Positions 1 to 12,036 of a DNA stretch of 64,000 nucleotides are shown here, piece after piece. The notes beneath the pieces were generated by a model that did no database searches, was not told where the DNA came from, and was given only the letters and a program-made list of their open reading frames with translations. The DNA is taken from contig OZ038423.1 of the NCBI GenBank assembly GCA_964036155.1, forward strand, positions 10,803,249-10,867,248, read 5' to 3'. How positions within the stretch are numbered: position 1 is the first letter of the stretch; the number at the start of each line of letters is the position of its first letter. The translations under genes were made by a program, and so were the position numbers. Source of the stretch: Diploscapter coronatus. Lineage: Eukaryota; Nematoda; Chromadorea; Rhabditida; Rhabditidae.

Positions 1-206
1 CGGAGTGGGAGGGGATTTTCTGAAGTTTGAGAAACTTTATAAAGGAACCTTAGAAACTTCAATAAGAAATTTAGCAACTTCTAGGAAGAACTTTGCAAAT
101 TTCAATAGCAATTCTGGCAACCTCTGTCTAGCTTCTATAAAGTTTAAGAAGCTTCAACAAAAACCTCAAGAAATTGTAAGAAAACTTCAACCAACTCTAA
201 ATTTAC

Positions 207-2359
207 CTCCAGCAGTTCAGGTTTCATCAAATAGACGCCACAAGAGATGCGCGTGGAAACGAACGAATTCGGCTTGTCGACGTAGTGGAGCACCTCGTCA
301 TTGGCGCCGATTACAACCTGGAAATATCGATTTTTAGATATTAAAAATCTGCATTTCTTCAGTAGAAGAAGGATCCTCGTTAAAAATTGCTCAATCAAAA
401 CTAGGCAAAAACTCACACATCCGAAATTCCTCGACTGCTCTCTGGTAGCCTCGGTTGTCAATAAAAGACAGGCCCCATTCTGTTGAATTTTGCTCAATTT
501 TTCAGCCATTTCTTCAATAGGCAGGTCGCCGCATACATCAGCGTTTAGAACGTAGATTCCCTTCGGAGAACCGGCAAGAAGATGCGATTTGAAGTGGCAT
601 AGAGCCCCGGCTGTGCCTGAAAATTTATTGTTACTGCAAAATTTTAATCATTTTACAAAAGTTCGAGTTTTTTTCTGCAGAAGAGAACATTCTTATTCAC
701 TTTACCCAAGAAAAGTAGTATTCTTACACAAAACCTGTACAGACTAAGATATCAAGTATTAGCTTGATAAGAGATATCATATCTTCAATCACTCATACCA
801 AGTCTTCTTAGTATTCTGTAAAGTAAGACGAAGATATCCAATATCACCTTTATCTTCATACCAAAAAGATCTATCAAATCTCCTTTTGTACATAACATGA
901 CGTGACGCAATTATTCTTACCAAGTGGTTGAGGTTCCTTGAGATACTTGATCGAGATTCGGTAGGTCTTTTGGCATCTGTCGATAAATTCGGTGAATTTT
1001 TCGGGCTCATAAAAACCGATCAGCAGAATTTCGGAGAGTCCGGGGAGCTGAAAAATCGATTTTTGAAATCCGGATACATTAAATCCCCTTTTCATGTCCA
1101 TTCTAATTCTAAGATTTAGGCAAATATTGTTGGAAATAGGCCAAGGCATTCTTTATTTATTTTTAAAATGGATATATGCAATCCTCTAATCTTTTCAACA
1201 GTGCTATTTGACTTGCGTTGTCTGACATGTATCTGTGACTAAGTAAACCGGTATGATTAGATTTGCAAGAAAACTTTCCCTTTCTTACCTCTCTTTCGAC
1301 ATCACTCTCCTTCAATCTAAAGGAAAATCTAGCTTCTAGTCTGCGTAATACCGATTCGAATTAGTTGGCATGGCATGGAATGAAAGAAGAAGAGAGAATG
1401 AAAACTCGATTTTGGCATGAAGATTAGAGAAATCGATATTCATCGCAAATGCAAGAGTTTTCAATAAAGCCTCCAGAAATAGACATTTTGAAAACCAATA
1501 AAAATGTAAAAATGATCATATTCTATAGAAATTTTAAAGTTTTAAAATATTTCTTAAAATTATTTTTTACCTGTGCCAACTGGTCTATGTGATGTTCTAC
1601 GAGAGGAACGCCTGCGATCGGGAAAAGTGGTTTTGGGAGTTGAAGCGACAAGGGACGGAAGCGGGTTCCTGAAAATTGTTACAAGTTCTATCCCATTCGG
1701 ATTTTATTATTTGTAATCCTATCCTTCAATATTAAACCTCAAAAATTGTCTAGACGGGTTTCAATTTCAAAAATTCAATCCTTCAACATTACCTATCGCC
1801 ATTCTACAGTCTCAAAGGACAGTTCCTAACAACATAGCCAATCAGAATAATGGGTAGAACGAGGAAAAATGCGTAGAGACCCAGTAGAGCCCCAGCGGCA
1901 GCGATCATAATGGGTAAGGATAGGCGAGAGTATAAGTGAAAAAGCTGGAGATACGGCACTAGCTAGATGATGGAAGATTTCAAATATGGTCAAGCTGTGT
2001 AGAAATGGAAGGAATAAAGTCAGGGAAAGGAGAAAAAGAAGAAAAAGAAGGAGAGAAAGGGAAATAGTATGAGATTTCGGGGATTAGAGATGAAGATCTA
2101 CCCTTTCTGAAGAAATAGCGCGAAGAAGAGATGTGAAGATCACCTTTTTCGAGAAATAGTGTAAGATTTTTGTAGGCTAGAGAACAAGAACAAGGAAAAT
2201 AGTGAGATTTTTAAGACTAGAGAAAAAGAAAGGAGAAATAGTAAGGGGTTTTATAGGTCAAAGAAAAAGGAGAGAAATAGCACTATATTTTAAGAGAGTT
2301 AGAGAAAATCTCCTACCTTTCTGCGGTCCTCCGACCAGGATAGCCGCCTTGAAGGCCAT
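207..2359 (-). CDS. GMPPA: GDP-mannose pyrophosphorylase alpha subunit (5' part, partial)
   Basis: Exons (minus, 5' to 3'): 2317-2359, 1571-1668, 921-1047, 417-616 and 207-317; the rest lies left of the window. Together they give a nucleotidyltransferase N-terminus: the GGPQKGTRFRPL signature at about residues 10-21, then [44 protein letters not shown] and EVLHYVDKP. This order matches animal GMPPA more closely than GMPPB. In animals GMPPA is the regulatory partner that senses GDP-mannose and restrains GMPPB, feeding N-glycan and O-mannose synthesis in the cytosol. The start ATG (2357-2359) directly precedes the glycine-rich loop, as in homologues. Intron 1 (1669-2316) carries a degenerate tandem array. 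A short exon near 1-17 is possible but unproven. The gene is divergent from the ZIP gene at 3441. Confidence 0.93.
2055..2310 (+). repeat. degenerate tandem array of a GAAATAG-containing unit
   Basis: GAAATAG or a one-base variant recurs at about 2061, 2112, 2153, 2195, 2235 and 2274, that is every 39-51 bases. Each copy sits in a purine-rich unit (G/A-rich, then ATAGTRTGAGATTTTT-like sequence). It fills the end of GMPPA intron 1 next to exon 1. The same motif is dispersed elsewhere in the window. Confidence 0.7.
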
Positions 2360-3440
2360 TTTCGAGTCGTCCTTAGTTTTGCCCGTACGACGTTTTTCCA
2401 ACTGCACCGAGGAGAGGCCCGCAGTGGATGTGGGTCAAATCGCGCAGCACTACGAGAGAAGCCTCGTTCCGATTTGAAAATTGATGAAAAGACCGACGAT
2501 TCACACGCAAAACCACAGAAACACCGCAGAGAAACTGAAAAATGTCGAATTCCACGAAAAAAATCGATAAAAATAAAAGACAACGCGGAAAAATCGATAG
2601 AGAACGTGATAAATTCAATTCCCAACTTGCAAAAACTATCAAGATGATCGTTTTTCGCGATTTTCTCGATTTTTCGCTGAATTTTCGTTATTTTTTCAAG
2701 TAAAAGTGACCAGAAAGTAGAAAATGTTGTCATTGATAAAGTGGCAGTGCGATATGAGTTTAGACGCTTGGAATTGGGGCTTGCTGATTCACTATTTAAA
2801 CCAGGCGATAACGCGATGCACCTATGCATAGTGTAATAAAGCCTTTCGTGCTTTGTCCCAGATTGGCTTTGTAGTCCCCCAAAATGGCCCCAGATTGGGA
2901 ACTATTTTTTGTCCTTTTTGCTCGCTGTTTTCAACCGATCAGTTCCGTATCTTCACGTGCCAAAAAGCACAATAAAATCATCGAAAACTGATAAAATTCA
3001 ATTGTGAAATCACCAAAAAACAAATTTTCGTGAAAATTCTTGAGGCCAGAAAATCGGTGTACCCGGAAAATGGGAAATTTTCAGGAAAAAATTCAATCTC
3101 GGGATCGGAAAACCGGTTTTGCAGAAAAGAGGAAATTTGACTCATCCCACGTGGAAAAGCGCGAAACGCGCTCGAATCGCAAAAGCCCTATCGACTTGGC
3201 TTTGCATATTCGAACAAATTCTTTGTTTGACAAAAAGTTTTCCGTTTTTATTCTCGATATTTGGGAGTTTTTCTGGTGAAATTTTTCTTTAAATTTTTCG
3301 GGAACTTCATGAAATACGGTTCCAATTTTAGTCGATTTTCGATAGTCATTTATAGCTAGAGAAGTTTATTTTTTGTCCCCGAAAGTTCCCGAAACTTGGA
3401 AACAAGTTCCGAGAACTTCTAGGAGCATTTGAGTTTTTAG
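2360..3440. other. divergent intergenic region, GMPPA / ZIP11 promoters
   Basis: These 1.08 kb separate two divergent genes and should hold both promoters. No convincing coding exon was seen; the open frames here lack homology and codon structure. The last bases (3431-3440) form a TTTTTAG acceptor that abuts the ZIP start codon. Confidence 0.6.
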
Positions 3441-5609
3441 ATGATCCGCGGGATCGACCCTGTCTGGCAGGCCCTTCTGGCCGCATGTTTCACTTGGGGA
3501 GTCACCGCACTTGGCGCGGCACTCGTGTTCGTCATGAAACATCAGAGCAAGAAATTATTGGGTTGGTTTTGAAAAATCTCACTTTATTTTCCTTAAAAAC
3601 CAGAAAATAATTTCTTAAACGAAAAATAAATTTTCCAGACATCTCTCTGGGTTTCGCGGCCGGAGTAATGACTGCCGCATCGTTCTGGTCGCTGCTCGCA
3701 CCCGCTATTGAGATCGCAGAAGACAAGTTCAAGTATTTTTAGAAAACCATTAAATTAATTAAAATGGGAATTTTTGGAATTTCATACACTTTAGACAGAA
3801 TAATATCGAGAAGAAAATGAATTTCGAGATTTAGTCGAAATTTCAGTGCGTGGGCATTTGTGCCGGTTGCGATTGGGTTCGCCGTCGGGGCGGCTTTCGT
3901 CCATTTCGCTGATAGATTGCTGCCGTCGTAAGTTGATTAGACCATTTCGAAAAGTTAAGACAAATCGCAAGCTTTTTCCCTATAGAAAATTCTCTCTGTA
4001 TAGCACTTTTTATGGCGAGTAGTTTTCTTTGAAAAAATAAGAATTTATTTCCTTTAACTTTGTCCTAATAAATTCTGAATTTTCAGATGTTTCACGGGTG
4101 AAACGGGCGTGACCGAGCTACTGGCGCCTCCGAAAACCGACACTGAATTGTCGCTGATGACGCCCGAGCAGCGCGAAGACTTTTCTGTGGCGGCACTTGC
4201 TCGGTACGCGACGCCCCAAAATGACAACGTCAATTTACGCCAACGAAAAACGCCTCACAGGTGAGCTGCCGCCCTGAAACGTCCTATACACTGCTTTCTC
4301 AAACCTACTCGGATTACGGTATTTCTTCGTCCTGCATTTACAAGTTAATGCCGTAATTTCACAAATCTGTGTCAAAACTCTATTCCCACTGTGCTTATAT
4401 GAACTTTCTAAAAATTTATGTTGCACTCATCAAAATCTCATTTCCGATGATCTTTCTATGCAATTTTCTTAATTTTCGGGGCGGTGGCCACTATTTTTGT
4501 TTAAAAATAGCTTTAAATTTATAGCATGACGCTTTTAGGAATGAAGCAATAACTAAAACATCTTGAATAAGTACAACAAGTTATGAAGGAAAATAATCTA
4601 AAAATGTACTTACTCAAGAAAATAATTAGATTTTTAACTTTATGTGAAACATTTTTAGCCCGGTTTCTGAGGACCGCGAAATCGGCACGGACAACCTCCA
4701 TCGGCCTGACGTCGTCAAGGATTTGGCCCATGAATATCAAACCAGTTGGCGACGCATTTTGCTCCTGATTCTGGCCGTCACCGTGCACAATATTCCGGAG
4801 GTATTTCTTGTGTTTCGGAGCCTTTATATATCTAAAGATGCATTCTTTTCTGAACAGATCTGGTTTATTGGAATTTCATGAAAAAATAATTTGTTTAAAA
4901 TAGAAAATCATTAATATGCTCATTTTAATTGAATTTTTAGAAAGAAATTTAAAGTGAAATTTCGAAAAATTTTTCAAATTATTTTCAGGGCCTAGCGGTC
5001 GGAGTTGGATTCGGATCGGTCGGAAAATCGCCGAAATCCACTTTCGAATCGGCATTTAATTTGGCGCTGGGCATCGGACTCCAGAATTTCCCCGAAGGAC
5101 TGGCTGTGTCCCTCCCTCTGGCTGCCTTTGGGCACAGCAAATTTAAGGTTTTTCTTAATTTTCACCTTTTAAAATCATTCTGCGTATGACAATTTCCAAA
5201 ATAAAAGCTAGAATAGCAAATTCTTATTTCAAAACTTGCAGGCCTTTTTCTACGGTCAGCTCTCCGGCATGGTTGAGCCAATCGCGGCGTTTCTCGGTGC
5301 GATCGCCGTTATCTTCATGGAGCCCGTCCTCCCCTACGCCCTGGCATTTGCTGCGGGTGCCATGATTTATGTCGTGGTGGGATTTTTAAAATAATAGCTC
5401 ATTTTTAAAGTAAAGTCTTCTTGAAAAACGTCTTTTTTATCGAATTTCGCCTTCAAATAAAAACGCCATTTACTCCAAGTACAGTATGTTAAATTCAGGT
5501 AGACGATATTATTCCGGAGGCGCAACGGAACGGTAACGGGAAACTGGCAACTATCGGGTGCATCATCGGGTTCATCATCATGATGAGCATGGACGTCGGA
5601 CTCGGATAA
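3441..5609 (+). CDS. SLC39A11: ZIP11-type zinc transporter (SLC39A11 family)
   Basis: Exons: 3441-3561, 3639-3732, 3847-3927, 4087-4260, 4659-4800, 4989-5147, 5242-5376 and 5499-5609, giving 338 residues, the usual size for ZIP11. Hallmarks in order: TM1 [27 protein letters not shown] in TM2; a variable polar loop (about 99-175); the metal-binding helix [15 protein letters not shown]; a second helix [21 protein letters not shown]; and the C-terminal DDIIPEA and [13 protein letters not shown] ending. The HN..EG and N..EG motifs are the intramembrane metal site known for ZIPs. The family imports Zn2+ (or Cu2+) into the cytosol from outside or from Golgi/organelles. The start ATG abuts a TTTTTAG acceptor, suggesting trans-splicing to the first codon. 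mRPL24 follows 972 bases downstream on the same strand. Confidence 0.96.
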
Positions 5610-6581
5610 ATTTCTGGAAGCTGGCGAAAATTTTTCTATGTTTATAGAAGTTTTTGTAACTTTTTCTGGTTTTCTAGAGTTTTGAAACGTTTTTGGAGGT
5701 TTCTGAAGTTTCGAAAACGTTTTGGATTATTTTTTCGCGTAAGATTTTCGTGATTTCTTTAGAGATTTCAAAAAAATTTCCGAAAGACCAAATTTAAACG
5801 AGTCGTATGTATTTTCTAGCCTTTTTCAAATGTGTAATGTTGATTTGTCTGCTCCGGTAGTTTAAAAACGTGTCCTGAATCTGCAATATTTGCGCAAAAA
5901 TTCGAATTTTTTCTAGGCAATTTTGTATTTCAGTTCAAATTTTGGGTCTGGAGCGATTTAACCAAGTTTATGGGGATTCCCCGTTAAATTTTGTCACAAA
6001 TAGCCTCCACATCACAAATTTTGAGGCTGATTTTACTGTATCATTCATGACTTTTAATGCCAACTTGTGATATACAGTGTCTCATTTACGTAAATGGGAA
6101 GTACCGTATTTTAAAAATGATTGTTTTTTTTTTTAAATACCGTGCTTTTCACTTAGGCTACCTTTCACTTTCTTTCTCTATTCCATAATATTTCCAAGAG
6201 GTCTCCTTAGGTATCGTATTTTAGACTTTTTTGTAAAGTTCATCTTTTTAAAAGGATGAACTTTATGTAAGCGTATTTTAGTTTAAGTATTTGAAATTTC
6301 GCCTTATCAGATATCAAATGCCTATCTAGTTTTTTGTTTCTTATCATTTTTCGTGATATTTTATGAACTTTCCCTGAAAATCAGGAAAAGTATGCATGTT
6401 TTCGAAATCTCAATTCTTTTTTTCGACATAAATTATCAGAGCTTATTGTAAACGCAGAATATAAATACATATTTGCAGTTTTTGGTAACGGAATTAAAAA
6501 AAATTTTGGATATAAAATCCATGAAATATCAGAATCGTGATTGTTTGCACCATTTTTGGTAATTAGTACCATTTCAGAAGA
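5610..6581. other. intergenic, ZIP11 3' side / mRPL24 5' side
   Basis: No gene seen. It holds two small inverted repeats. One has arms 6235-6244 and 6255-6264 (AAAGTTCATC / GATGAACTTT). The other is around 6100-6155 (AAGTACCGTATTTT against AAATACCGTGCTT). A TTTCAG acceptor ends at 6577, four bases before the mRPL24 ATG. Confidence 0.5.
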
Positions 6582-8488
6582 ATGTTTACGAGTCGAGCTC
6601 TGTGGCTACCAAGAAAACCATGGCTGGAGTACGATTACGCCAAACACATGCCCAAAGAATATGTTGACAGGGTGAAGAGAACTATCCCAAAGAAGATTTT
6701 CGATGGAAGGTCGGATTTTAAAAATTTTCTTCTATGAGAAAAACTAAATTTCAATGGAACTTTCTTAAAATTTGACTTTCGAAACTTCTAGATGATTTTC
6801 TGTAGCCTTCTGATAAACTTGAACAGAAAGGGAAATGAGACAAGAATTACTGTAGCATTAGGTACCTTTTGCTATTTGGTGCAGTCCCAAAATTGCCATT
6901 TCAGATTCGGCGCCCCACCTGTGGTTCGTTGGACCGTGCCCCCTGATGACTATGTGCCCACCATGAAGCGGCCCTGGGAACACGAAACATTCATCGAACT
7001 GTCAAAGAGAGAGAGGGAATACCACGCCAGAATGTGAGTGGTATCATAAAACTACTATTTTATACCGTTTGGTAAACATACTATGGACTGTGAGGAGTAG
7101 ATATCGCACACTCCTTGCACCTCTCCTTTCGCAGGCTCAGCCCCCAAAAATGGCATGCACTCTGAAGGGACGGAAGATATAACAAAGAAAGGAGAAGGAA
7201 AGAAGAGACATGGCTCGTGCAAAAGCGAGTTCCAAAAAGTATGCAGTATCTACCTCCCTCACATGCCATAATACTATTTTACCAGTCTTAAAATCTTATT
7301 TCTTACCATTCTGTCATTTACTCGAGTTATCTTTTTCTAAATTTTGGAATATTCACCAATTTGTATTGCTACCAAAATGGTATTATCAAAAAATGGTTTC
7401 CAGGCTCAACAGCAAGTGGTTCTTCAAGCAAAGAAGAGCGATCAAACAGTTGCCCGAGGAGAAATGGACCTTCTTCAATGGAGATTTCGTCCAGGTATAT
7501 CATTTTTGTATCACTTTCGGATACTATTTGGTACACCGGTACCACTTATAGTGTTTTACAATTTTAGGTGATGGTCGGAAAGGACAAGGGTAAACAGGGC
7601 ACGGTGATTCGTGTCTGTCGAGAAACCAATGAGGTTGGTACTATTTTTAGCACTTTTAGCATTTTTTTAACTTTATCATTTTTGGTAGCACTATTACTTT
7701 TAGGTTCTGGTTGATGGTCTGCACACTAAGTTGGAAGATGAGTTCAAATCGGGAGACAACGATAAGAGCGGCAAAATCAAAATAAACAATTACAGGTAAA
7801 ATTTATTTTTATTATAGTTTTTCACTTTGAAATTTTAGATGGGTTGAACAACCGTTGAGAATCGATCAAAACGAAGTGAGATTGGTAGATCCAAATGACA
7901 AGGAGCCCTGTGAAACAAAGTAAGAAATTTCAAACTCTAATATCTTTGGGATAAATTAGGTAATAAGATGGAAATTTTCCTAATTTTTAATGCTATTTCT
8001 TTTGATAAGGTTCAAAAACCAGAATATAGAATTGCTGTAATTGGCTTTGCAGATGGGTGCTAAACAACACCAAGTCGGAGTATCTGAGGATTTCATGCAG
8101 ATCGGGAATCCAGATCCCCATTCCCTCTCTGGCGAGGGTTAGATTTTAAAATTTAATAGTTAGATTTTCTATTCGAAAATTTCACCTATTAGCTTTTCTT
8201 GTAGTTCATAAGTTAACAATTCCAATACTTGACTTAAGACTTTGAATCATCTAAAAAAAGAAGAGTTATTGTTTGCAATTTCGATTTATCAATCTGATCG
8301 TCGCATTTCAGATGACCTACGAATACGTCCAGCCTGAGAAGTACATCGATTGTCCTCAAAAGGACACACCCCCTGAAGACGTGCTCAAACGAACCTACCA
8401 ACCGACACTCAAGTCTTTCGAGGAGGAAATCACCGAGGAAATGGGCATCAATGAGAATCGCACCTCAAGGCCCACCTATTGGTACTAG
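6582..8488 (+). CDS. MRPL24: mitochondrial large-subunit ribosomal protein L24 (uL24m)
   Basis: Exons: 6582-6709, 6905-7033, 7404-7494, 7568-7633, 7704-7795, 7839-7919, 8053-8137 and 8312-8488, giving 282 residues. The KOW RNA-binding motif, VMVGKDKGKQGTVIRVCRE, at about residues 117-135, identifies uL24; it is followed by NEVLVDGLHTK. The long N-terminal and C-terminal extensions (for example RPWEHETFIELSKRE and the ending RPTYWY) fit animal mitochondrial L24 rather than bacterial or cytosolic forms. The protein would bind large-subunit rRNA near the exit tunnel in mitochondria. The start lies 4 bases after a TTTCAG acceptor. Intron 2 contains a MITE-like element (7081-7271). A second mobile element lies 87 bases after the stop codon. 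Confidence 0.94.
7081..7271. mobile_element. MITE-like element with inverted ends and TA flanks
   Basis: The left end (CTATGGACTGTGAGG...TAGATATCGCACACT) pairs imperfectly with the reverse complement of the right end (TTATGGCATGTGAGGGAGG..TAGATACTGCATACT) over about 60 bases. TA occurs on both sides (7079-7080 and 7272-7273), as in Tc1/mariner insertions. It has no coding capacity. It lies wholly inside mRPL24 intron 2. Confidence 0.6.
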
Positions 8489-9444
8489 GGGTGTCATTTT
8501 TGGTAACGAGGTACCATTTGGTAGTGCTACAAATTTTCTGGCGAAAGTAACAATTTGGTAGGGTTATGAAATTGGGCCTATTGTAGTTTTACCAGATGCG
8601 TAAAAGTACTACTTGTCATATAGGGCATAGGAATAGGGTCAGGTGGGGTAATTTCTATATAAAATGATGAGGTAGGGGGTAGATTATTCTGGCAAAAATC
8701 ACCCCTAACTGACCCTCTCTACCCTATGCCCTATATGACATGCACTACGTTTACGAATCTAGTAAAAACTACAAACTGGTAATGGTAAACTTATGGTAAA
8801 AACTACAATAGACCTGAAATTGGCATAATCTATACCATTTTGGTAGTCTGTTACCATCCTTGTTCCATTTTTTCTAGTCTCAGTTAGGATTGTTTTATTT
8901 CGTTGTTGATAAATGTTATCAAAAACTTGACAATAAATTTGATAAATAATGAGTACCCCGTAATGAAAATCGATGTGAATTTCAGGTTAGCTAGAACTAA
9001 ACCTGTAGGTCTAGAAAAGGGAAATAAAGTAGTTGGCTAAGAAGCTTCATCAAAAATAAATAAAACAAGGTTACATTTTGAAAGGCCCGTTCTCAGAAGC
9101 AAAATAAATAAAATAACTGAGTTTTAGTATATCACATTTTGAGTATAGCCCTTATTAGACGAGTGGATTTTAAATTATTTTTAGTGGAAAGAAAAAGATG
9201 TGGCTTTTAGAGGTCTCGTAAGATTAGTATTAACCTAAAGTTGATTTTAGAAAAAATATTCCATCATTTTCCTTATCATGTTTTATCATAAAAGAAAAGA
9301 AAGAAATCAACTCATGACCAGAAAAATCTACCGTAGTCTTGGATTATTATAGGATAAAATTTCATGAAATCAACTTTAGATGAAAAATCGGTAAAATTAG
9401 CTTTTGATAAAGAAAAATGCCTAATCCCGGATTTTGAGCGAAAT
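8489..9444. other. convergent intergenic, mRPL24 / ERLEC1 3' ends
   Basis: It holds the MITE above, several TACCATTTGGTA-like microrepeats around 8500-8560 and 8845-8865, and an AATAAA at 8932-8937 that could serve mRPL24 polyadenylation. No further gene was seen. Confidence 0.5.
8576..8814. mobile_element. long-inverted-repeat MITE with 9-bp target duplication (Mutator-like pattern)
   Basis: Arms pair over roughly 75-110 bases: GCCTATTGTAGTTTT at the left end matches AAAACTACAATAGACC at the right, and TGTCATATAGGGCATAGG matches CCTATGCCCTATATGACA inside. The right arm has about 30 extra bases. TGAAATTGG flanks both sides (8567-8575 and 8815-8823). Long arms plus a 9-bp duplication are typical of Mutator-like elements. 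No transposase is encoded. Confidence 0.75.
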
Positions 9445-12036
9445 TTATGGATCTGGTCTGAGCGGTTCTGGTATATTCTTTTGACTTTCATCCTCTACCG
9501 GCTCCAAGGCGATCAACCCATGATCATCAGCGTATTGTAGAGGTTCACAGAATCTAAAGGGTAGTTGTAAGCAAATTTTCAATCTACTTTTGAAGTAAGC
9601 ACCTTTTCTCTGGAAAATTAGCATATTTTTGTAAAAATTACCTTGCACTTTCCACGATCAAGATGTACTGGCAGGTTTTCGGTTCGTGAAGGGACAGCGA
9701 AATTGCCAATGAACTTTGGGCTTGAGATTCCGGCTGACATCGGATTCTGACCTCGATCGACCTTAATTGGGATAATTAGGTAGTTAATTATGATAACTAG
9801 CTCCTTTTAAGTAAGGTAATTGAATAGTTAATTACCTATGGGCCTTAACCGAATCGCACAAGTCGCCCTTAGTATACATATGGCTGATCTGGGTGATACG
9901 ACCGTCGAACTGAAAATCAGCATATTTGGCAAAAATAATCTCTAAATTATGCTAATTTCTAAGGCAAATTACTTTTTTCGGCTGTCTTTCCTTCGGTTTT
10001 TCATCCACCCACGCCTTGTGGACTTCTTCATCGAAAAGTCCCAGGGTGATTTCAGTCCTCTGACCGTCAGGCTCGACGTGGTATTGAATTACCTGGAAAT
10101 TAGAATATTTCAAACCTCTAATCACATGCTAAAGAATAGGGAAAGAAAACGGCTGGTATACAAATTAATTTTTAGGAAAAAAACATCTCTATCCAATGGC
10201 TAGAGATAGACCACGAAAACTGGCGTTGGTATAAAATACTTGTTAATAAAAATATGAATTCTCTAGTCTAATGATAGAGGATAGGAAAGAAAAATGGATG
10301 ACATACTCGATTCCCATAGCAAATCTGGTACTGCCACCAGCCTTGACCTCCGAAAATGCACTCCCTTCCGGTCAGAATGTTATTTACAGTATGTTCAACG
10401 ATAGATTTGGAATTTGCCAAAGTGTCTGGAGAGGTGAATCTGAAAATTTTCGATTTCTTTTCAAGAAAGTTTGAATCTTACCTCTTCTCCCCAGCAAACT
10501 TGTAAACGGTCTGATCGGGGTATTTGGGGCCGGTTTTGTACTGCTCGTAGAAAATCTCATCGTATTTTTCATTGTCAATGTCATCGTCCCAGTCCTCTTC
10601 GTGTGTGATTGTGAATTCCTGAAATTTGATCTCTTTTCTAAAATTGTGATCTTTCCGAACATTTCGGAAACTTACCCTCTTGAAAGTCTCGTCATGGAAA
10701 TCAGTCAACTTCTGCAGAGACAGGGGCTTTGAACCGTCCTCGTTATAGCAGGTGATTTCGAAGTCCTGAAAAAATAGCGTAGCATTAAAGAAAAATACGA
10801 ATTCTTACCTTTTTCGCAGTGAGCTTGTATTTGGGATGCTTGCAAAGGAGTTCAGTCATCACTATCATCTCGTATTTGCAGGAGGAGGTTTCAGTGATTG
10901 ACAGAATTCGGGCTTTTTCGTTCTGAAAACTTTAAATAGGTGCAAAAATTTGGGGCGATTATAAATTTCACTCAACGTTTGGGAAAATCTTCTTTAGAAT
11001 TTAGTGAGGTTCATCACGAGCAGAACAAATGTAAAAATAAGAAAGCTACCTGAGCACAGATATACAAAACTTCAATTGTCCTTGGTTTCCCGGTCAAATC
11101 ACAGGCGGTTCCTTGAGTATAGAGCACGGAAAAATAGGGATAGTTCTCGCCTTGAAGAAGTCTTTTTGGAGGGTCGAATTCGTTGGAGCGATCTTTCTGA
11201 AAAAAAAAGAATTTTAAAGAAAATCAAAGATAAGATTATCGTAGTTTTCAATTTTCCTAAAAAAATAGAAAAGATAACCAAATAAAGGTTTACTGTAGAA
11301 TTTAGTATATTTATTGTAATTTTAAAAAGGGAATTCTAAAAATCACCAAATTGCTGTAATCCACGGCATAATTCCCTAGATAGTATTCCGTCTTGAGCAC
11401 CCCTCTGACAGTCATTTGCTCGTGAAACTGAACGACGTATTTTCCATGACACAATTCGTACGTCCAATAAGTGTCGATCAAAAAGGAGCACTTCTTTTCC
11501 TGGAATAATAACTTTTCAAGTTTTGGGAACGCTCGTTTTCAGTAACTTTTCCTATGTTTCGGCATTTTTCTGGTTTTTGAGATGTTTCTAGGTCTTAGAA
11601 ACTCCCTGAATTTTGCTTACCTTATAGATCTTTTCCAGAAGTTCCTTCGGAGATGGGCCGTCATAATTGATCGCCTCGTTTTCAGCGTCGTTCTGAAAAA
11701 ATTCGAAATTTTCTAGAGCATAAAAGAGTTTAAGAATATTAAAAGAAGAATTCGAGAACTGAGCAAATTCCGAACCTCGCCAGTTCCGATGGGAAGGCGG
11801 CAAGTGAATTGCTCGTTGCTCTTCGTCCGGATTTTCATTTCTTCTGGAACGGCGACTTTGGACTCGATTTTTTCCGCATCCTGAAATGTTCAGATAAAAT
11901 AATAAAAAACGTAAACTTTAAAAAATACCTTGATTTTATCGGCACTCTCTTTGAACGTGAAATAATAGTGGACTGTGTCATCTATGTGGCTTGAAAAACA
12001 GGCACCCACCAGAAGGACCCATATGAGAATTTTCAT
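9445..12036 (-). CDS. ERLEC1: ER lectin of the ERLEC1 / OS-9 family (two MRH domains)
   Basis: Exons (minus): 11929-12036, 11776-11880, 11621-11692, 11347-11499, 11050-11196, 10809-10922, 10676-10765, 10482-10618, 10307-10439, 9973-10092, 9836-9909, 9642-9746 and 9445-9553, giving 488 residues against 483 in human ERLEC1. It begins with a signal peptide (MKILIWVLLVGACFSS). MRH domain 1 (about residues 95-265) contains CSFLIDTYWTYELCHGK and QFHEQM, and ends SITETSSCKYEMIV. MRH domain 2 (about 335-475) contains GGQGWWQYQICYGN and IQYHVE, and ends LHEPKTCQYILIVES. An acidic linker lies between them. The family reads trimmed mannose on misfolded glycoproteins and hands them to the HRD1-SEL1L ERAD machinery in the ER lumen. 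A TTTTTCAG acceptor lies 3 bases before the ATG. It is divergent from the ZnT5 gene. Confidence 0.95.

Noticed and set aside
1..17. Possible next GMPPA exon at the left edge
   Set aside because: A CAG acceptor and open codons are present, but only about 17 bases remain and the protein match is not clear enough to call.
2299..2829. 176-codon minus-strand frame over GMPPA exon 1
   Set aside because: It runs in a different frame from the GMPPA start exon and has no homology; a shadow.
3040..3279. 79-codon plus frame between GMPPA and ZIP11
   Set aside because: Charged low-complexity sequence without homology or splice signals; not supported as a gene.
5609..6582. ZIP11-mRPL24 operon
   Set aside because: Same strand, but a 972-base gap is long for a nematode operon and no shared role is evident.
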